A DNA stretch of 38,107 bases from Candidatus Omnitrophota bacterium (GTDB taxonomy: Bacteria; Omnitrophota; Gorgyraeia; Zapsychrales; Zapsychraceae), in NCBI GenBank assembly GCA_020053475.1, contig JAGVNC010000021.1, positions 1 to 38,107 on the forward strand, given 5' to 3'. Every line of letters begins with the position of its first letter. Position 1 is the first letter of the stretch. The position numbers and the translations under genes were made by a program. Below, piece after piece: positions 7,485-14,512 of this stretch. Under the pieces are notes generated by a model. The model was not told the origin of the DNA, searched no databases, and saw only the letters and a program-made list of their open reading frames with translations.

Positions 7485-8951
7485 ATGCAAAATATGCGCC
7501 CCTCAATAAGTATAGAGTTTGAACCGGTGATCGGCCTTGAAGTGCATCTGCAGCTGAACACCAAAACAAAAATTTTCTGTGGCTGTGCCAACACATTTGG
7601 CAGGGAGCCTAATAGCCATACATGTCCTGTTTGTTTGGGATTACCCGGGACACTTCCGGTCCTTAATAAAAAAGCGTTGGAATACGCGATTAAAATCGCT
7701 CTTGCGTTACATTGTGAAGTTAATCCATTAATCAAATTCGACCGTAAAAATTATTATTATCCCGATCTCCCTAAGGGGTATCAAATCTCGCAATATGATT
7801 TGCCCATAGCCCAACATGGGTTGCTCGTCATCTCGTCCGGCGGCCAAGCAAAAAAAATCCGTATCCGTCGGGGGCACCTAGAAGAAGATGCCGGTAAGTT
7901 GATTCATGACGATTCTCTGGGCTGCAGTCTCGTTGACTATAATCGAACAGGGACACCGCTCATGGAAATCGTGACCGAGCCGGACTTGCATTCTTCGCAA
8001 GAGGCTTACGATTATTTACACATCCTCAAGCTAACGTTACAGTATTTGGATGTGTCCGATTGCGACATGGAAAAAGGAAGCCTGCGCTGTGATGCCAATG
8101 TTTCCCTGCGTGAAAAAGGGTCAACGACGCTAGGAACAAAGACCGAATTGAAAAATATGAATTCGTTTAAGGCCGTCAAAACAGCCCTGGATTTTGAGAT
8201 CCGTCGCCATCAAGAGGTCTTGCAAAATGGCGAACGGGTTGTTCAGGAAACGCGTTTATGGAATGAAACCAAGGGCACGACGTTCTCCATGCGCAGCAAA
8301 GAAGAGGCCCATGATTATCGCTACTTTCCTGAACCGGATCTCGTGCCTTTCGTGGTCGACAAGAAAATGATTGATGCCGCCCGCCAGACATTGCCTGAGA
8401 TGCCGGATGTTAAGCTTCAACGCTTGATCCGTGATTATCAAATCCCCGACTATGATGCGGGGATTCTTATTCAAGACCCAGCGCTGGCCGATTTCTTCGA
8501 ACAATGCGCTAAAGCCAACAAAGGGATTGAATCTAAAAAAATTTGCAACTGGATCCAGGGAGCCTTGCTCCAAGAATTAAACGCCCGCAAAAAAAGTGTC
8601 ACGACAATTTCTTTAACCGTCCAGAATTTTACAGACTTAATTTTAAAAGTCGAAAACGGCGCCTTGAGCAATCTCGCGGGTAAAGACGTCTTAAAATATA
8701 TCATCGATTCCGGGAAAAGCGTTGATGCGGTGATCCAAGAAAAAGGCCTGGCGCAAGTGTCCGACGATCAAACTCTTGATGGAATCGTCGAGAATGTAAT
8801 TAAGGAAAACGAAAAGGTCGTGCAACAAGTCAAAGAAGGCAAAGCATCGGCCATTGGATTTTTAGTAGGCCAAGCCATGAAAAAAACCGAAGGAAAAGCC
8901 AATCCCAAGAAAATTGGCGATCTATTCAGAAGGAGGCTTCTTAATGAATAA
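7485..8951 (+). CDS. gatB: Aspartyl/glutamyl-tRNA amidotransferase subunit B
   Basis: GatB phosphorylates and amidates the mischarged aminoacyl-tRNA. The 488 residues show the cradle domain start FEPVIGLEVHLQLNTKTKIF, a Cys cluster CGC...CPVC (zinc-type site), the FDRKNYYYPDLPKGYQISQYD block with catalytic and metal residues, and a C-terminal YqeY-like tail (DGIVENVIKENEKVVQQVKEG segment) that reads the tRNA. The gene overlaps the following protease gene by eight bases, and that gene's ribosome-binding site lies within the last gatB codons. Confidence 0.97.
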   Translation: MQNMRPSISIEFEPVIGLEVHLQLNTKTKIFCGCANTFGREPNSHTCPVCLGLPGTLPVLNKKALEYAIKIALALHCEVNPLIKFDRKNYYYPDLPKGYQISQYDLPIAQHGLLVISSGGQAKKIRIRRGHLEEDAGKLIHDDSLGCSLVDYNRTGTPLMEIVTEPDLHSSQEAYDYLHILKLTLQYLDVSDCDMEKGSLRCDANVSLREKGSTTLGTKTELKNMNSFKAVKTALDFEIRRHQEVLQNGERVVQETRLWNETKGTTFSMRSKEEAHDYRYFPEPDLVPFVVDKKMIDAARQTLPEMPDVKLQRLIRDYQIPDYDAGILIQDPALADFFEQCAKANKGIESKKICNWIQGALLQELNARKKSVTTISLTVQNFTDLILKVENGALSNLAGKDVLKYIIDSGKSVDAVIQEKGLAQVSDDQTLDGIVENVIKENEKVVQQVKEGKASAIGFLVGQAMKKTEGKANPKKIGDLFRRRLLNE

Positions 8952-10284
8952 GAAATGGAGAATCGTTGGATTTACGTTCCTCGTTTTACTCGCGGCCGTT
9001 CCGTTAGCGTTATCACAAATGGACCGCAAAACAAAAGATGACCTGTACTCCCAAATCGAATTATTTAGTTATGCCTTGACGACTATTCAAGCAGACTATG
9101 TCGAGGAGAAGACTCCCAATGAACTGATTTATGGTTCGCTGCGTGGCATGTTGGCTTCGCTTGACCCGCACAGCCAATTCCTCGATCCTGAAGAATACAA
9201 AGAACTCAAAACCGAAACTCAAGGAAAATTCGGCGGGTTAGGGATTGAAATTTCTATTCGAGACGGTTTGTTAACTATTGTTTCGCCGATTGATGATACA
9301 CCCGCCTGGAAAGCGGGGCTCAAATCCGGCGATCGGATCGTCAAAATTGAAGGGGAACTCACCAAAGACATTACCCTCAACGATGCGGTGAAGAAATTAC
9401 GGGGGAAACCCGGGACAGATGTCCAGATCACGATTTTACGTGAAGAGACGTTTGAAATCCTCGAATTCACCATGACTCGAGAGATCATTCAAATTCAAGA
9501 CGTAAAAAATACCCAAATCCTCGAAGACAATATCGGATACATCCGCCTGGCTGAGTTCCGCGAAGATTCCGCCAAAGAATTCCGCAAAGCCCTTGACGAT
9601 TTAAACCAACAGGGAAGCAATGCCCTCATCCTGGATTTGCGTAACAATCCTGGGGGGCTACTGACCGTCGCCATTAATATCACGGAAGAATTTTTGAAGG
9701 AAGGCGAAATTATTGTTTCCACCAAAGGCCGTCGTCGGGCACAAAATACCATTACGTATTCACATAATGCCAGCCATTTGATCGATTGGCCTATGGTGAT
9801 TTTGATCAATGAAGGAAGCGCTTCAGGCAGCGAAATTCTGGCCGGCGCCCTTCAAGATAATAAACGGGCGATTATTTTGGGAACCAAATCATTTGGGAAG
9901 GGATCGGTCCAATCAGTGATTCCTCTTCCCGATGGGTCGGGCTTACGTTTGACGACGAGCAAATATTTTACCCCTTCCGGGAAATCGATCCATGGAGAAG
10001 GGATCCATCCTGACATCGAAGTCAAATATCAACCTCCTGTAGAAAAAAAAGAAGGGGAGGTCGATGACAAAAAGAACATTGATAAAATCTTTCAAAATGT
10101 CGAAGTCCATGATGCCGAAGATCCGGACCAGACAAAATTTTCTCAAAAAGACACCGAAACCCACGAGCGCCTTCTGGCTGATAATCAAGTGCGTTCAGCC
10201 ATCAGTGTATTGAAAGGGATTCGAGTCTATCAAAAGCTTGAAAGTCCGGCGCCTGTCACACCTGCTGAAGCGCCTGCAAAATGA
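8944..10284 (+). CDS. ctpA: Carboxy-terminal processing protease (S41 family) with PDZ domain
   Basis: This is an envelope serine protease that recognises C-terminal ends through its PDZ domain. The start at 8944 is chosen because AGGAGG precedes it by seven bases and an uncleaved signal or anchor segment (about 5-26) follows directly. Order: helical cap region with YGSLRGMLASLDPHSQF, PDZ (about 95-180), then the S41 core with ILDLRNNPGGLL, the nucleophile Ser294 in GSASGSEI and the general base Lys319 in FGKGSVQ. The C-terminal extension is charged and ends in a Pro/Ala-rich tail. Both catalytic residues are present, so activity is expected. The gene sits between gatB and tsaD with overlapping ends at both sides. 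The exact substrate cannot be told. Confidence 0.93.
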   Translation: MNKKWRIVGFTFLVLLAAVPLALSQMDRKTKDDLYSQIELFSYALTTIQADYVEEKTPNELIYGSLRGMLASLDPHSQFLDPEEYKELKTETQGKFGGLGIEISIRDGLLTIVSPIDDTPAWKAGLKSGDRIVKIEGELTKDITLNDAVKKLRGKPGTDVQITILREETFEILEFTMTREIIQIQDVKNTQILEDNIGYIRLAEFREDSAKEFRKALDDLNQQGSNALILDLRNNPGGLLTVAINITEEFLKEGEIIVSTKGRRRAQNTITYSHNASHLIDWPMVILINEGSASGSEILAGALQDNKRAIILGTKSFGKGSVQSVIPLPDGSGLRLTTSKYFTPSGKSIHGEGIHPDIEVKYQPPVEKKEGEVDDKKNIDKIFQNVEVHDAEDPDQTKFSQKDTETHERLLADNQVRSAISVLKGIRVYQKLESPAPVTPAEAPAK

Positions 10285-11261
10285 ACGTTTTAGGCATAGA
10301 AACATCGTGTGATGAAACAGCTGCGGCCGTCGTTGCTGACGGCCGCATGATTCTCTCCAACATCGTTGTCTCAAGCCTTAAAGAACATTCGAAATTCGGG
10401 GGGATCATCCCTGAAATTGCTTCCCGTCGTCAACTGGAATGGATTAATCCCGTCATTGAAGCTTCCTTGCGGGAAGCCGGCTTGTCTTTGGATGACATTG
10501 ATGCGATTGCCGTCACCCACAACCCAGGACTCATCGGCTCTTTGCTCGTTGGTCTTTCGTTCGCCAGAGCCTTAGCTTCTGCTCTTAAAAAACCGTGTGT
10601 CGAAGTCGATCATATTCAAGCTCACTTGTATGCTAATTGTTTAACATTTGAAGAAGACAAAACAAAGAAAGAGTTTCCTCAACTTCCCGCCATCGGCCTT
10701 GTGGTTTCCGGTGGTCATACGAGTTTGTATCGTCTTCAACATTTTGAAAAATTTCAACTATTAGGACAGACCCGGGATGATGCCGCAGGGGAAGCGTTTG
10801 ATAAAGTCGCGCGCCTTTTGAATTTGGGTTATCCGGGGGGCCCCGTGATTGATCGACTGGCCCAGCAGGTAAAAAATTCGGATATTCAATTTACATGCGC
10901 TGCATTACCTGGTACATTAGATTTTAGCTTTAGCGGAATTAAAACGGCTGTTCTGTATTACCAAAAACAGCATAAAGCAACTCCGGTTAACCGCATTGCC
11001 TATGCTTTTCAAAAAAGCGTTGTTGGCATCTTGGTCGACAAATGCATGGAAGCGTGTCGACGCTATAAGATCAAAACGCTTTTAATCGGAGGTGGTGTGG
11101 CCGCCAATTCAACGCTTCGTCAATCACTGACGCTGGCCGCCAAGGAAAACGGCATCGATCTTTATTTCCCGCCTCTAAGTTTATGTTTGGATAATGCCGC
11201 CATGGTGGCAGGATTAGGGTACCAATTATCAAAAACATCAACAATCAACCATCATGCATGA
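10281..11261 (+). CDS. tsaD: tRNA N6-adenosine threonylcarbamoyltransferase TsaD
   Basis: TsaD transfers the threonylcarbamoyl group to A37 of ANN-decoding tRNAs, working with TsaB, TsaC and TsaE, which are not in this window. The 326-residue ASKHA-fold protein has GIETSCDETAAAVV at the N-terminus, THNPGLIGSLLVG, the metal pair His111/His115 in DHIQAHLYAN, VVSGGHTSLY, DDAAGEAFDKVARLL, GGVAANSTLR and the LDNAAMVA end. The canonical HxEGH site here reads HIQAH, still with both histidines. The start overlaps the protease stop as ATGA. The tail is a little degenerate (STINHHA) and runs eight bases into the next gene. Confidence 0.97.
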   Translation: MNVLGIETSCDETAAAVVADGRMILSNIVVSSLKEHSKFGGIIPEIASRRQLEWINPVIEASLREAGLSLDDIDAIAVTHNPGLIGSLLVGLSFARALASALKKPCVEVDHIQAHLYANCLTFEEDKTKKEFPQLPAIGLVVSGGHTSLYRLQHFEKFQLLGQTRDDAAGEAFDKVARLLNLGYPGGPVIDRLAQQVKNSDIQFTCAALPGTLDFSFSGIKTAVLYYQKQHKATPVNRIAYAFQKSVVGILVDKCMEACRRYKIKTLLIGGGVAANSTLRQSLTLAAKENGIDLYFPPLSLCLDNAAMVAGLGYQLSKTSTINHHA

Positions 11262-11721
11262 ATTAGTCGAAGTTACGTTTAAAATTCTTTTAACCATTTT
11301 CTTGAGCAGCATCATCGGTGCGGAACGAGAGTTGCGCCAAAAAGTCGCTGGGCTCAAAACACATATTCTTGTGGGAGTCGGTTCTGCGCTGATTGTCGTC
11401 ACATCGTTACACATTCTAAGAGTGTACGGTTCGGAAAATCGCTTTATCGATCCAACCCGGATGATTACCGGGATTGTAACAGGGATCGGTTTTTTGTGTG
11501 CCGGCGCCATCATGCAAGCTGGGCCTTATGTCAAGGGGTTAACGACCGCGGCCACATTATGGATCGTGTCGGGAATCGGGATCGCCGTTGGAGCCGGAGA
11601 TTATGGGTCGGCGATTATTGTCACGATTGTCGTCAATCTCGTCATGATTGGTGTTCGCTCGATCGAACATAAATTGGGAGAGAAACTTAAAGATTTGCAT
11701 CACAACAAGGCCGTCGATTAA
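11254..11721 (+). CDS. MgtC/SapB-family inner-membrane protein
   Basis: A 155-residue membrane protein with about four transmembrane helices. Family signatures are IIGAERELRQKVAGLKTH after the first helix, GVGSALIVVTS, RMITGIVTGIGFLCAGAIM, and VKGLTTAATLWIVSGIGIAVGAG. The C-terminus is a short basic cytoplasmic tail, so the soluble ACT-like domain of longer MgtC proteins is missing; this is the SapB-type form. In pathogens MgtC affects growth at low magnesium and membrane potential; here the role is unknown. It overlaps tsaD by eight bases. Confidence 0.9.
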   Translation: MHELVEVTFKILLTIFLSSIIGAERELRQKVAGLKTHILVGVGSALIVVTSLHILRVYGSENRFIDPTRMITGIVTGIGFLCAGAIMQAGPYVKGLTTAATLWIVSGIGIAVGAGDYGSAIIVTIVVNLVMIGVRSIEHKLGEKLKDLHHNKAVD

Positions 11722-11748
11722 GTTTTAAGAGACGAGCCTCGGTCCGCT

Positions 11749-11760
11749 TTAGGCGGAAGG
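11749..11760. repeat. TCCGC/GCGGA-type short palindrome
   Basis: GTCCGC-TTTA-GGCGGA lies in the 60-base gap between the mgtC-like gene and the bactofilin. It shares the TCCGC(C)...GGCGGA ends of the two hairpins at 35885-35932. No T-run follows. Confidence 0.45.
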
Positions 11761-11781
11761 AAAAATGACGGGAGGAAGACG

Positions 11782-12306
11782 ATGGGACTAGGGGGACGTA
11801 AACCAACCAAGGAACTAGAAAACGAAGAAAATAAAGCCATCGAAATCAGCGCCCAGATGCAAGGATCGTTAAGCTTTAATGATCCAGTGAATCTTAAAAT
11901 TAATGGTGAGTTTAAAGGAAGCCTTCAAACCAAAGGAACATTAACCGTCGGGGTTAAAGCCAGCGTGGAGGCCAATGTCATTGGAGACAACATTGTCGTT
12001 GCCGGTAAAGTCAGGGGCGATATCAATGCCAGCAAAATGTTGGTTCTGATGCCCACGGCCATTCTGACGGGCAACATCTCAACTCCTAAGTTAAACATTG
12101 TCGAGGGAGCCATTTTCCAAGGCAATTGCCAGATGTACGAAGACCTTTTGGACATTGATGAAGTCGCCAGTTATCTTGAAATAGACTTAGCCGAAATTGA
12201 AGCCTTAGCCAACTCAGGGAAAATTCCTGCCAAGCGAACCGGCGACAAATGGAAATTTGAACGCCACCAAATCGATCACTGGGCGTCCTCAGGCAAGCTT
12301 CGTTAA
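11782..12306 (+). CDS. Bactofilin with a C-terminal excisionase-type helix-turn-helix domain
   Basis: The first 118 residues are a bactofilin: the beta-helix repeats (GSLSFNDPVNLKINGEFKGS, GTLTVG, ANVIGDNIVVAGKVRGDI, KMLVLMPTAILTGNI) that polymerise into filaments without nucleotide. Residues 122-172 are a different domain: LLDIDEVASYLEID, then IEALANSGKIPAKRTGDKWKFERHQIDHW, which fits the helix-turn-helix/winged motif of the excisionase (HTH_17/MerR-like) family. A strong SD (GGGAGGAAG) precedes the ATG. The fusion predicts a filament studded with nucleic-acid-binding or protein-docking modules. The next gene has the same HTH fold plus a membrane helix. Each half is confident by pattern; the joint function is unknown. 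Confidence 0.88.
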   Translation: MGLGGRKPTKELENEENKAIEISAQMQGSLSFNDPVNLKINGEFKGSLQTKGTLTVGVKASVEANVIGDNIVVAGKVRGDINASKMLVLMPTAILTGNISTPKLNIVEGAIFQGNCQMYEDLLDIDEVASYLEIDLAEIEALANSGKIPAKRTGDKWKFERHQIDHWASSGKLR

Positions 12307-12335
12307 CATAGGGTTTCTTCACAAAAACAAAAATT

Positions 12336-12638
12336 ATGACTACAGGTCAGTATATCTCTGTCCGGGAAGCCGCCCAGTTGCTAGGTATTTCCGAAAAGAA
12401 AATCATGGATCTGATCGAGGTGCGCAAACTGTTGGCCTATCGGATTGCGGACAAATTTCTTCGCCTTAAAAGGACCGAGGTGATGGATCTGCGTAATGCC
12501 GGCTACGTGGCTCGGGATAATCCCCAAATCGCTTATTCGACGAAAGAAAAAATCATTGATTTCTTTTATTTTAATGATTTTTACATCATCTGCCTGATCA
12601 TTATTTTTTCTTTTCTCTATATTATTTTCTTCACATAA
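12336..12638 (+). CDS. Helix-turn-helix (excisionase-type) protein with a C-terminal membrane anchor
   Basis: 100 residues. Positions 6-56 (YISVREAAQLLGISEKK and on through FLRLKRTEVMDLRNAGYV) match the excisionase-type HTH: a strand-helix-turn-helix with a basic wing. A polar linker containing YSTKEKIIDFF follows, and residues 81-99 are almost purely Ile/Leu/Phe/Tyr, a single C-terminal transmembrane helix, giving a tail-anchored DNA-binding layout. There is no phage or integrase gene nearby, so it is not an excisionase. It lies 29 bases after the bactofilin-HTH gene and has no clear SD of its own (AAAAACAAAAATT upstream), suggesting translational dependence on that gene or a weak start. A tether between chromosome or filament and membrane is the obvious hypothesis, not shown. 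Confidence 0.8.
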   Translation: MTTGQYISVREAAQLLGISEKKIMDLIEVRKLLAYRIADKFLRLKRTEVMDLRNAGYVARDNPQIAYSTKEKIIDFFYFNDFYIICLIIIFSFLYIIFFT

Positions 12639-12658
12639 ATACAGCCCACAAAAAGAAC

Positions 12659-12687
12659 TTGATATTTAAAGGCCTTTCACGTAAAAT
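12659..12687 (+). promoter_or_regulatory. Promoter of the tRNA(CAU) gene
   Basis: TTGATA (12659-12664) and TAAAAT (12682-12687) are separated by 17 bases, 30 bases before the tRNA. This is a good sigma-70-type match in the right place. Confidence 0.7.
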
Positions 12688-12716
12688 TTTTTAACATTAA
12701 AATTTCGTTTTAAGAT

Positions 12717-12793
12717 GGCGGGGTAGCTCAGCTGGTTAGAGCATGCGGCTCATACCCGCAGTGTCGGCGGTTCGATTCCGCCCCCCGCTACCA
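12717..12793 (+). tRNA. tRNA-Met (CAT)
   Basis: A complete 77-base cloverleaf with encoded CCA: acceptor GGCGGGG/CCCCGCT (first pair G-U), D arm GCTC...GAGC, anticodon stem TGCGG/CCGCA with loop CTCATAC, variable GTGTC, T arm GGCGG-TTCGATT-CCGCC. It lacks the initiator marks (three G-C pairs in the anticodon stem, 1-72 mismatch). A CAU anticodon can also belong to tRNA-Ile2, whose C34 is converted by TilS, and tilS lies 600 bases downstream. However, the acceptor pairs 4-69 and 5-68 are G-C rather than the C-G reported for E. coli tRNA-Ile2, so elongator Met is favoured. Confidence 0.9.
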
Positions 12794-12798
12794 TTTCG

Positions 12799-13344
12799 AT
12801 GAGAAAAATCATTTTAGCCTTATATTTGTTAGGCAATACGTTTAGCCCTTGGATGGCTGAGGCCGAAACGGCGTTTCAAGAGGTCTTTCGCTCCCCCAAA
12901 TATAAAAATGTCCGGGTAGAAGAAGTCTTAGCTATTGATCTTTTTCGGTTGACATCGGGGGAAAAAGTTAAACTTATTGGGATTAAGGCCCCGGATGATT
13001 TTGAAAAACCTCATCGGCGCGTTGAGCGCAATGAATATGGAATGATCATCAAAGAGCCGATCAGCCCGGCAGATTCCCTCGAGGAAGAAGCCCTTCAATA
13101 TGTTCAGGAGCTTTTAACGAACCAGAATGTCCGCATCGAACTAGATGCCCAAAGCGTGGATGATGCTGATCACACCCTCGGGTATGTCTTTTTGGTCAAT
13201 AATAATTTATTTGTTAATGCCGAAATTCTGCGACAAGGGTATGCGCATCTGCAGATCAGTCCACCGAACCTGGAATATGCCGACCAACTTCGCGAAGCCT
13301 ATCAAGAGGCCCGCCGCGAACGCCGCGGATTACAAAACGAATAA
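12799..13344 (+). CDS. Secreted thermonuclease-fold (SNase-like) protein, probably non-catalytic
   Basis: 181 residues: a signal peptide (hydrophobic core IILALYLLGNTF, cleavage near AEA) and an SNase/OB-fold domain recognisable from GEKVKLIGIKAP, the long helix LEEEALQYVQELLTNQNVRIEL, LGYVFLVNNNLFVNAEILRQGYAH and the RRERRGL end. The catalytic residues of staphylococcal nuclease do not appear: the position of Arg35 is Lys in VKLIG, Glu43 aligns with Asp in APD, and the GR-GLAY arginine is replaced (DHTLGYVF). It therefore looks like a binding or structural version of the fold. It follows the tRNA by five bases and may be read through from the tRNA promoter. Location in the periplasm or outside is inferred from the signal peptide. 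Confidence 0.75.
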   Translation: MRKIILALYLLGNTFSPWMAEAETAFQEVFRSPKYKNVRVEEVLAIDLFRLTSGEKVKLIGIKAPDDFEKPHRRVERNEYGMIIKEPISPADSLEEEALQYVQELLTNQNVRIELDAQSVDDADHTLGYVFLVNNNLFVNAEILRQGYAHLQISPPNLEYADQLREAYQEARRERRGLQNE

Positions 13345-13352
13345 GGGATCTC

Positions 13353-13421
13353 ATGGATCATCGATGGCTCATCGTCGGATTTAGTGCCTTCATCAACATC
13401 AAATGGTTGAATCAATTTTGA
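13353..13421 (+). CDS. Possible 22-residue hydrophobic leader ORF before tilS
   Basis: An ATG at 13353 opens a 22-codon frame, hydrophobic and Trp-containing (MDHRWLIVGFSAFINIKW and four more). Its TGA overlaps the tilS ATG at 13421 as TGATG. Neither tilS start candidate has its own SD, so re-initiation from this frame would explain tilS translation. GGAT before the ATG is a weak SD. It may also be chance; no homologue can be claimed. Confidence 0.35.
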   Translation: MDHRWLIVGFSAFINIKWLNQF

Positions 13422-14413
13422 TGAATGATCTCCAGCAAATCAAAGACTATATTCGTAAGCATAAACTGCTGGCCCCTTCGGATAAAGTCATTGTGGGAGT
13501 CTCCGGCGGGCCAGACTCTGTCTTTTTATTGTATCTATTGCACCAATGGCAACATGAATTCGGCATTCACTTGCATGTCGCCCACGTCAATCACCGCTTG
13601 AGAAAAGCAGCAGACCAAGATCAGCAATTTGTGGAAACATTAGCCCGCAAACTTAAAATTCCTTGTTCAACGGCAGTGTGGGGAAGAAAGGAGGGCCAAC
13701 GTTCTTCTTTAGAAGAACGGGCACGGCTTTACCGTTTACAATTCTTTAGCCAATTGGCCAAACGCCAAAAGACATCCCTTGTGGCCTTGGCCCATACACA
13801 AGACGATCTTGCGGAAACTGTCCTGATGCGGCTTATCCGTGGGACAGGATTGCAAGGACTTCGGGCCATGCGGCCTTCCAGCCCGTATCAATCGCTTGAG
13901 ATTGTTCGTCCACTGTTAGGGACACGCAAAAAAGATATTCATCAATATTTGAAAAAACATAAAATTCCTTATTGTATCGATATCACAAATCAAGACATCA
14001 AATTTTTTCGCAATAAAATTCGTCATCAGCTTCTTCCGCTTCTCGTCAAAGATTTTAATCCTCAAATTTATGAATCGTTGGCCAATGTTGCTGAGGTTAG
14101 CAGCGCCGATTATGATTTTCTGGAAGCGCGGGCAACCGATTTATTCCGTCGTGTAACCAAAGTTTCTGCGGATGGCACAACCCTGCGTATTCCCTTAACA
14201 TCGTTACGCCGATGCCATCCCGCGATTCAACGTTTATTGCTACGGAAGGCCATTGAACGTCTCCAAGGCAACACCCGTCGCTTAACATTTACCCACATGA
14301 AAGAAATGGAAGATCTCCTGGCTCACCGTCCGGATAATTCGCGTGTTCATCTCCCCCAACAAATGGTCGCTCAAAAAGACAAAAAAAATTTAAGGCTAAG
14401 CCGCACCTCTTAA
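13421..14413 (+). CDS. tilS: tRNA(Ile)-lysidine synthetase TilS
   Basis: TilS ligates lysine to C34 of tRNA-Ile2 so that it reads AUA. The N-terminal PP-loop ATPase is clear: VGVSGGPDSVFLLYLL (SGGPDS at 28-33), then HVNHRLRKAADQD, LAHTQDDLAETVLMRLIRGTGLQGL, and RPLLGTRKKDI. A TilS-type middle part follows (FFRNKIRHQLLPLL). With about 330 residues it is shorter than the 430-residue E. coli enzyme and lacks most of the C-terminal domains, like many compact TilS forms. The start at 13421 fits the family N-terminus and the TGATG junction; an ATG at 13403 would add six residues. Confidence 0.92.
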   Translation: MNDLQQIKDYIRKHKLLAPSDKVIVGVSGGPDSVFLLYLLHQWQHEFGIHLHVAHVNHRLRKAADQDQQFVETLARKLKIPCSTAVWGRKEGQRSSLEERARLYRLQFFSQLAKRQKTSLVALAHTQDDLAETVLMRLIRGTGLQGLRAMRPSSPYQSLEIVRPLLGTRKKDIHQYLKKHKIPYCIDITNQDIKFFRNKIRHQLLPLLVKDFNPQIYESLANVAEVSSADYDFLEARATDLFRRVTKVSADGTTLRIPLTSLRRCHPAIQRLLLRKAIERLQGNTRRLTFTHMKEMEDLLAHRPDNSRVHLPQQMVAQKDKKNLRLSRTS

Positions 14414-14438
14414 ATTGCTTGGCACAAAGAAATTTGAG

Positions 14439-14466
14439 TTGATAATCTATTGAAAATGAGTATAAT
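14439..14466 (+). promoter_or_regulatory. Promoter of ftsH
   Basis: TTGATA (14439-14444), a 16-base spacer and a perfect TATAAT (14461-14466), 46 bases before the ftsH ATG in an otherwise gene-free 99-base gap. Confidence 0.75.
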
Positions 14467-14512
14467 CATAAGGTTGTAAAATAACTTTACTATAAATTAT
14501 AGAAAGAGTGAA

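Noticed and set aside
12336-12638. Prophage excisionase
   Set aside because: No integrase, phage or plasmid genes nearby, and the C-terminal membrane helix does not fit an excisionase.
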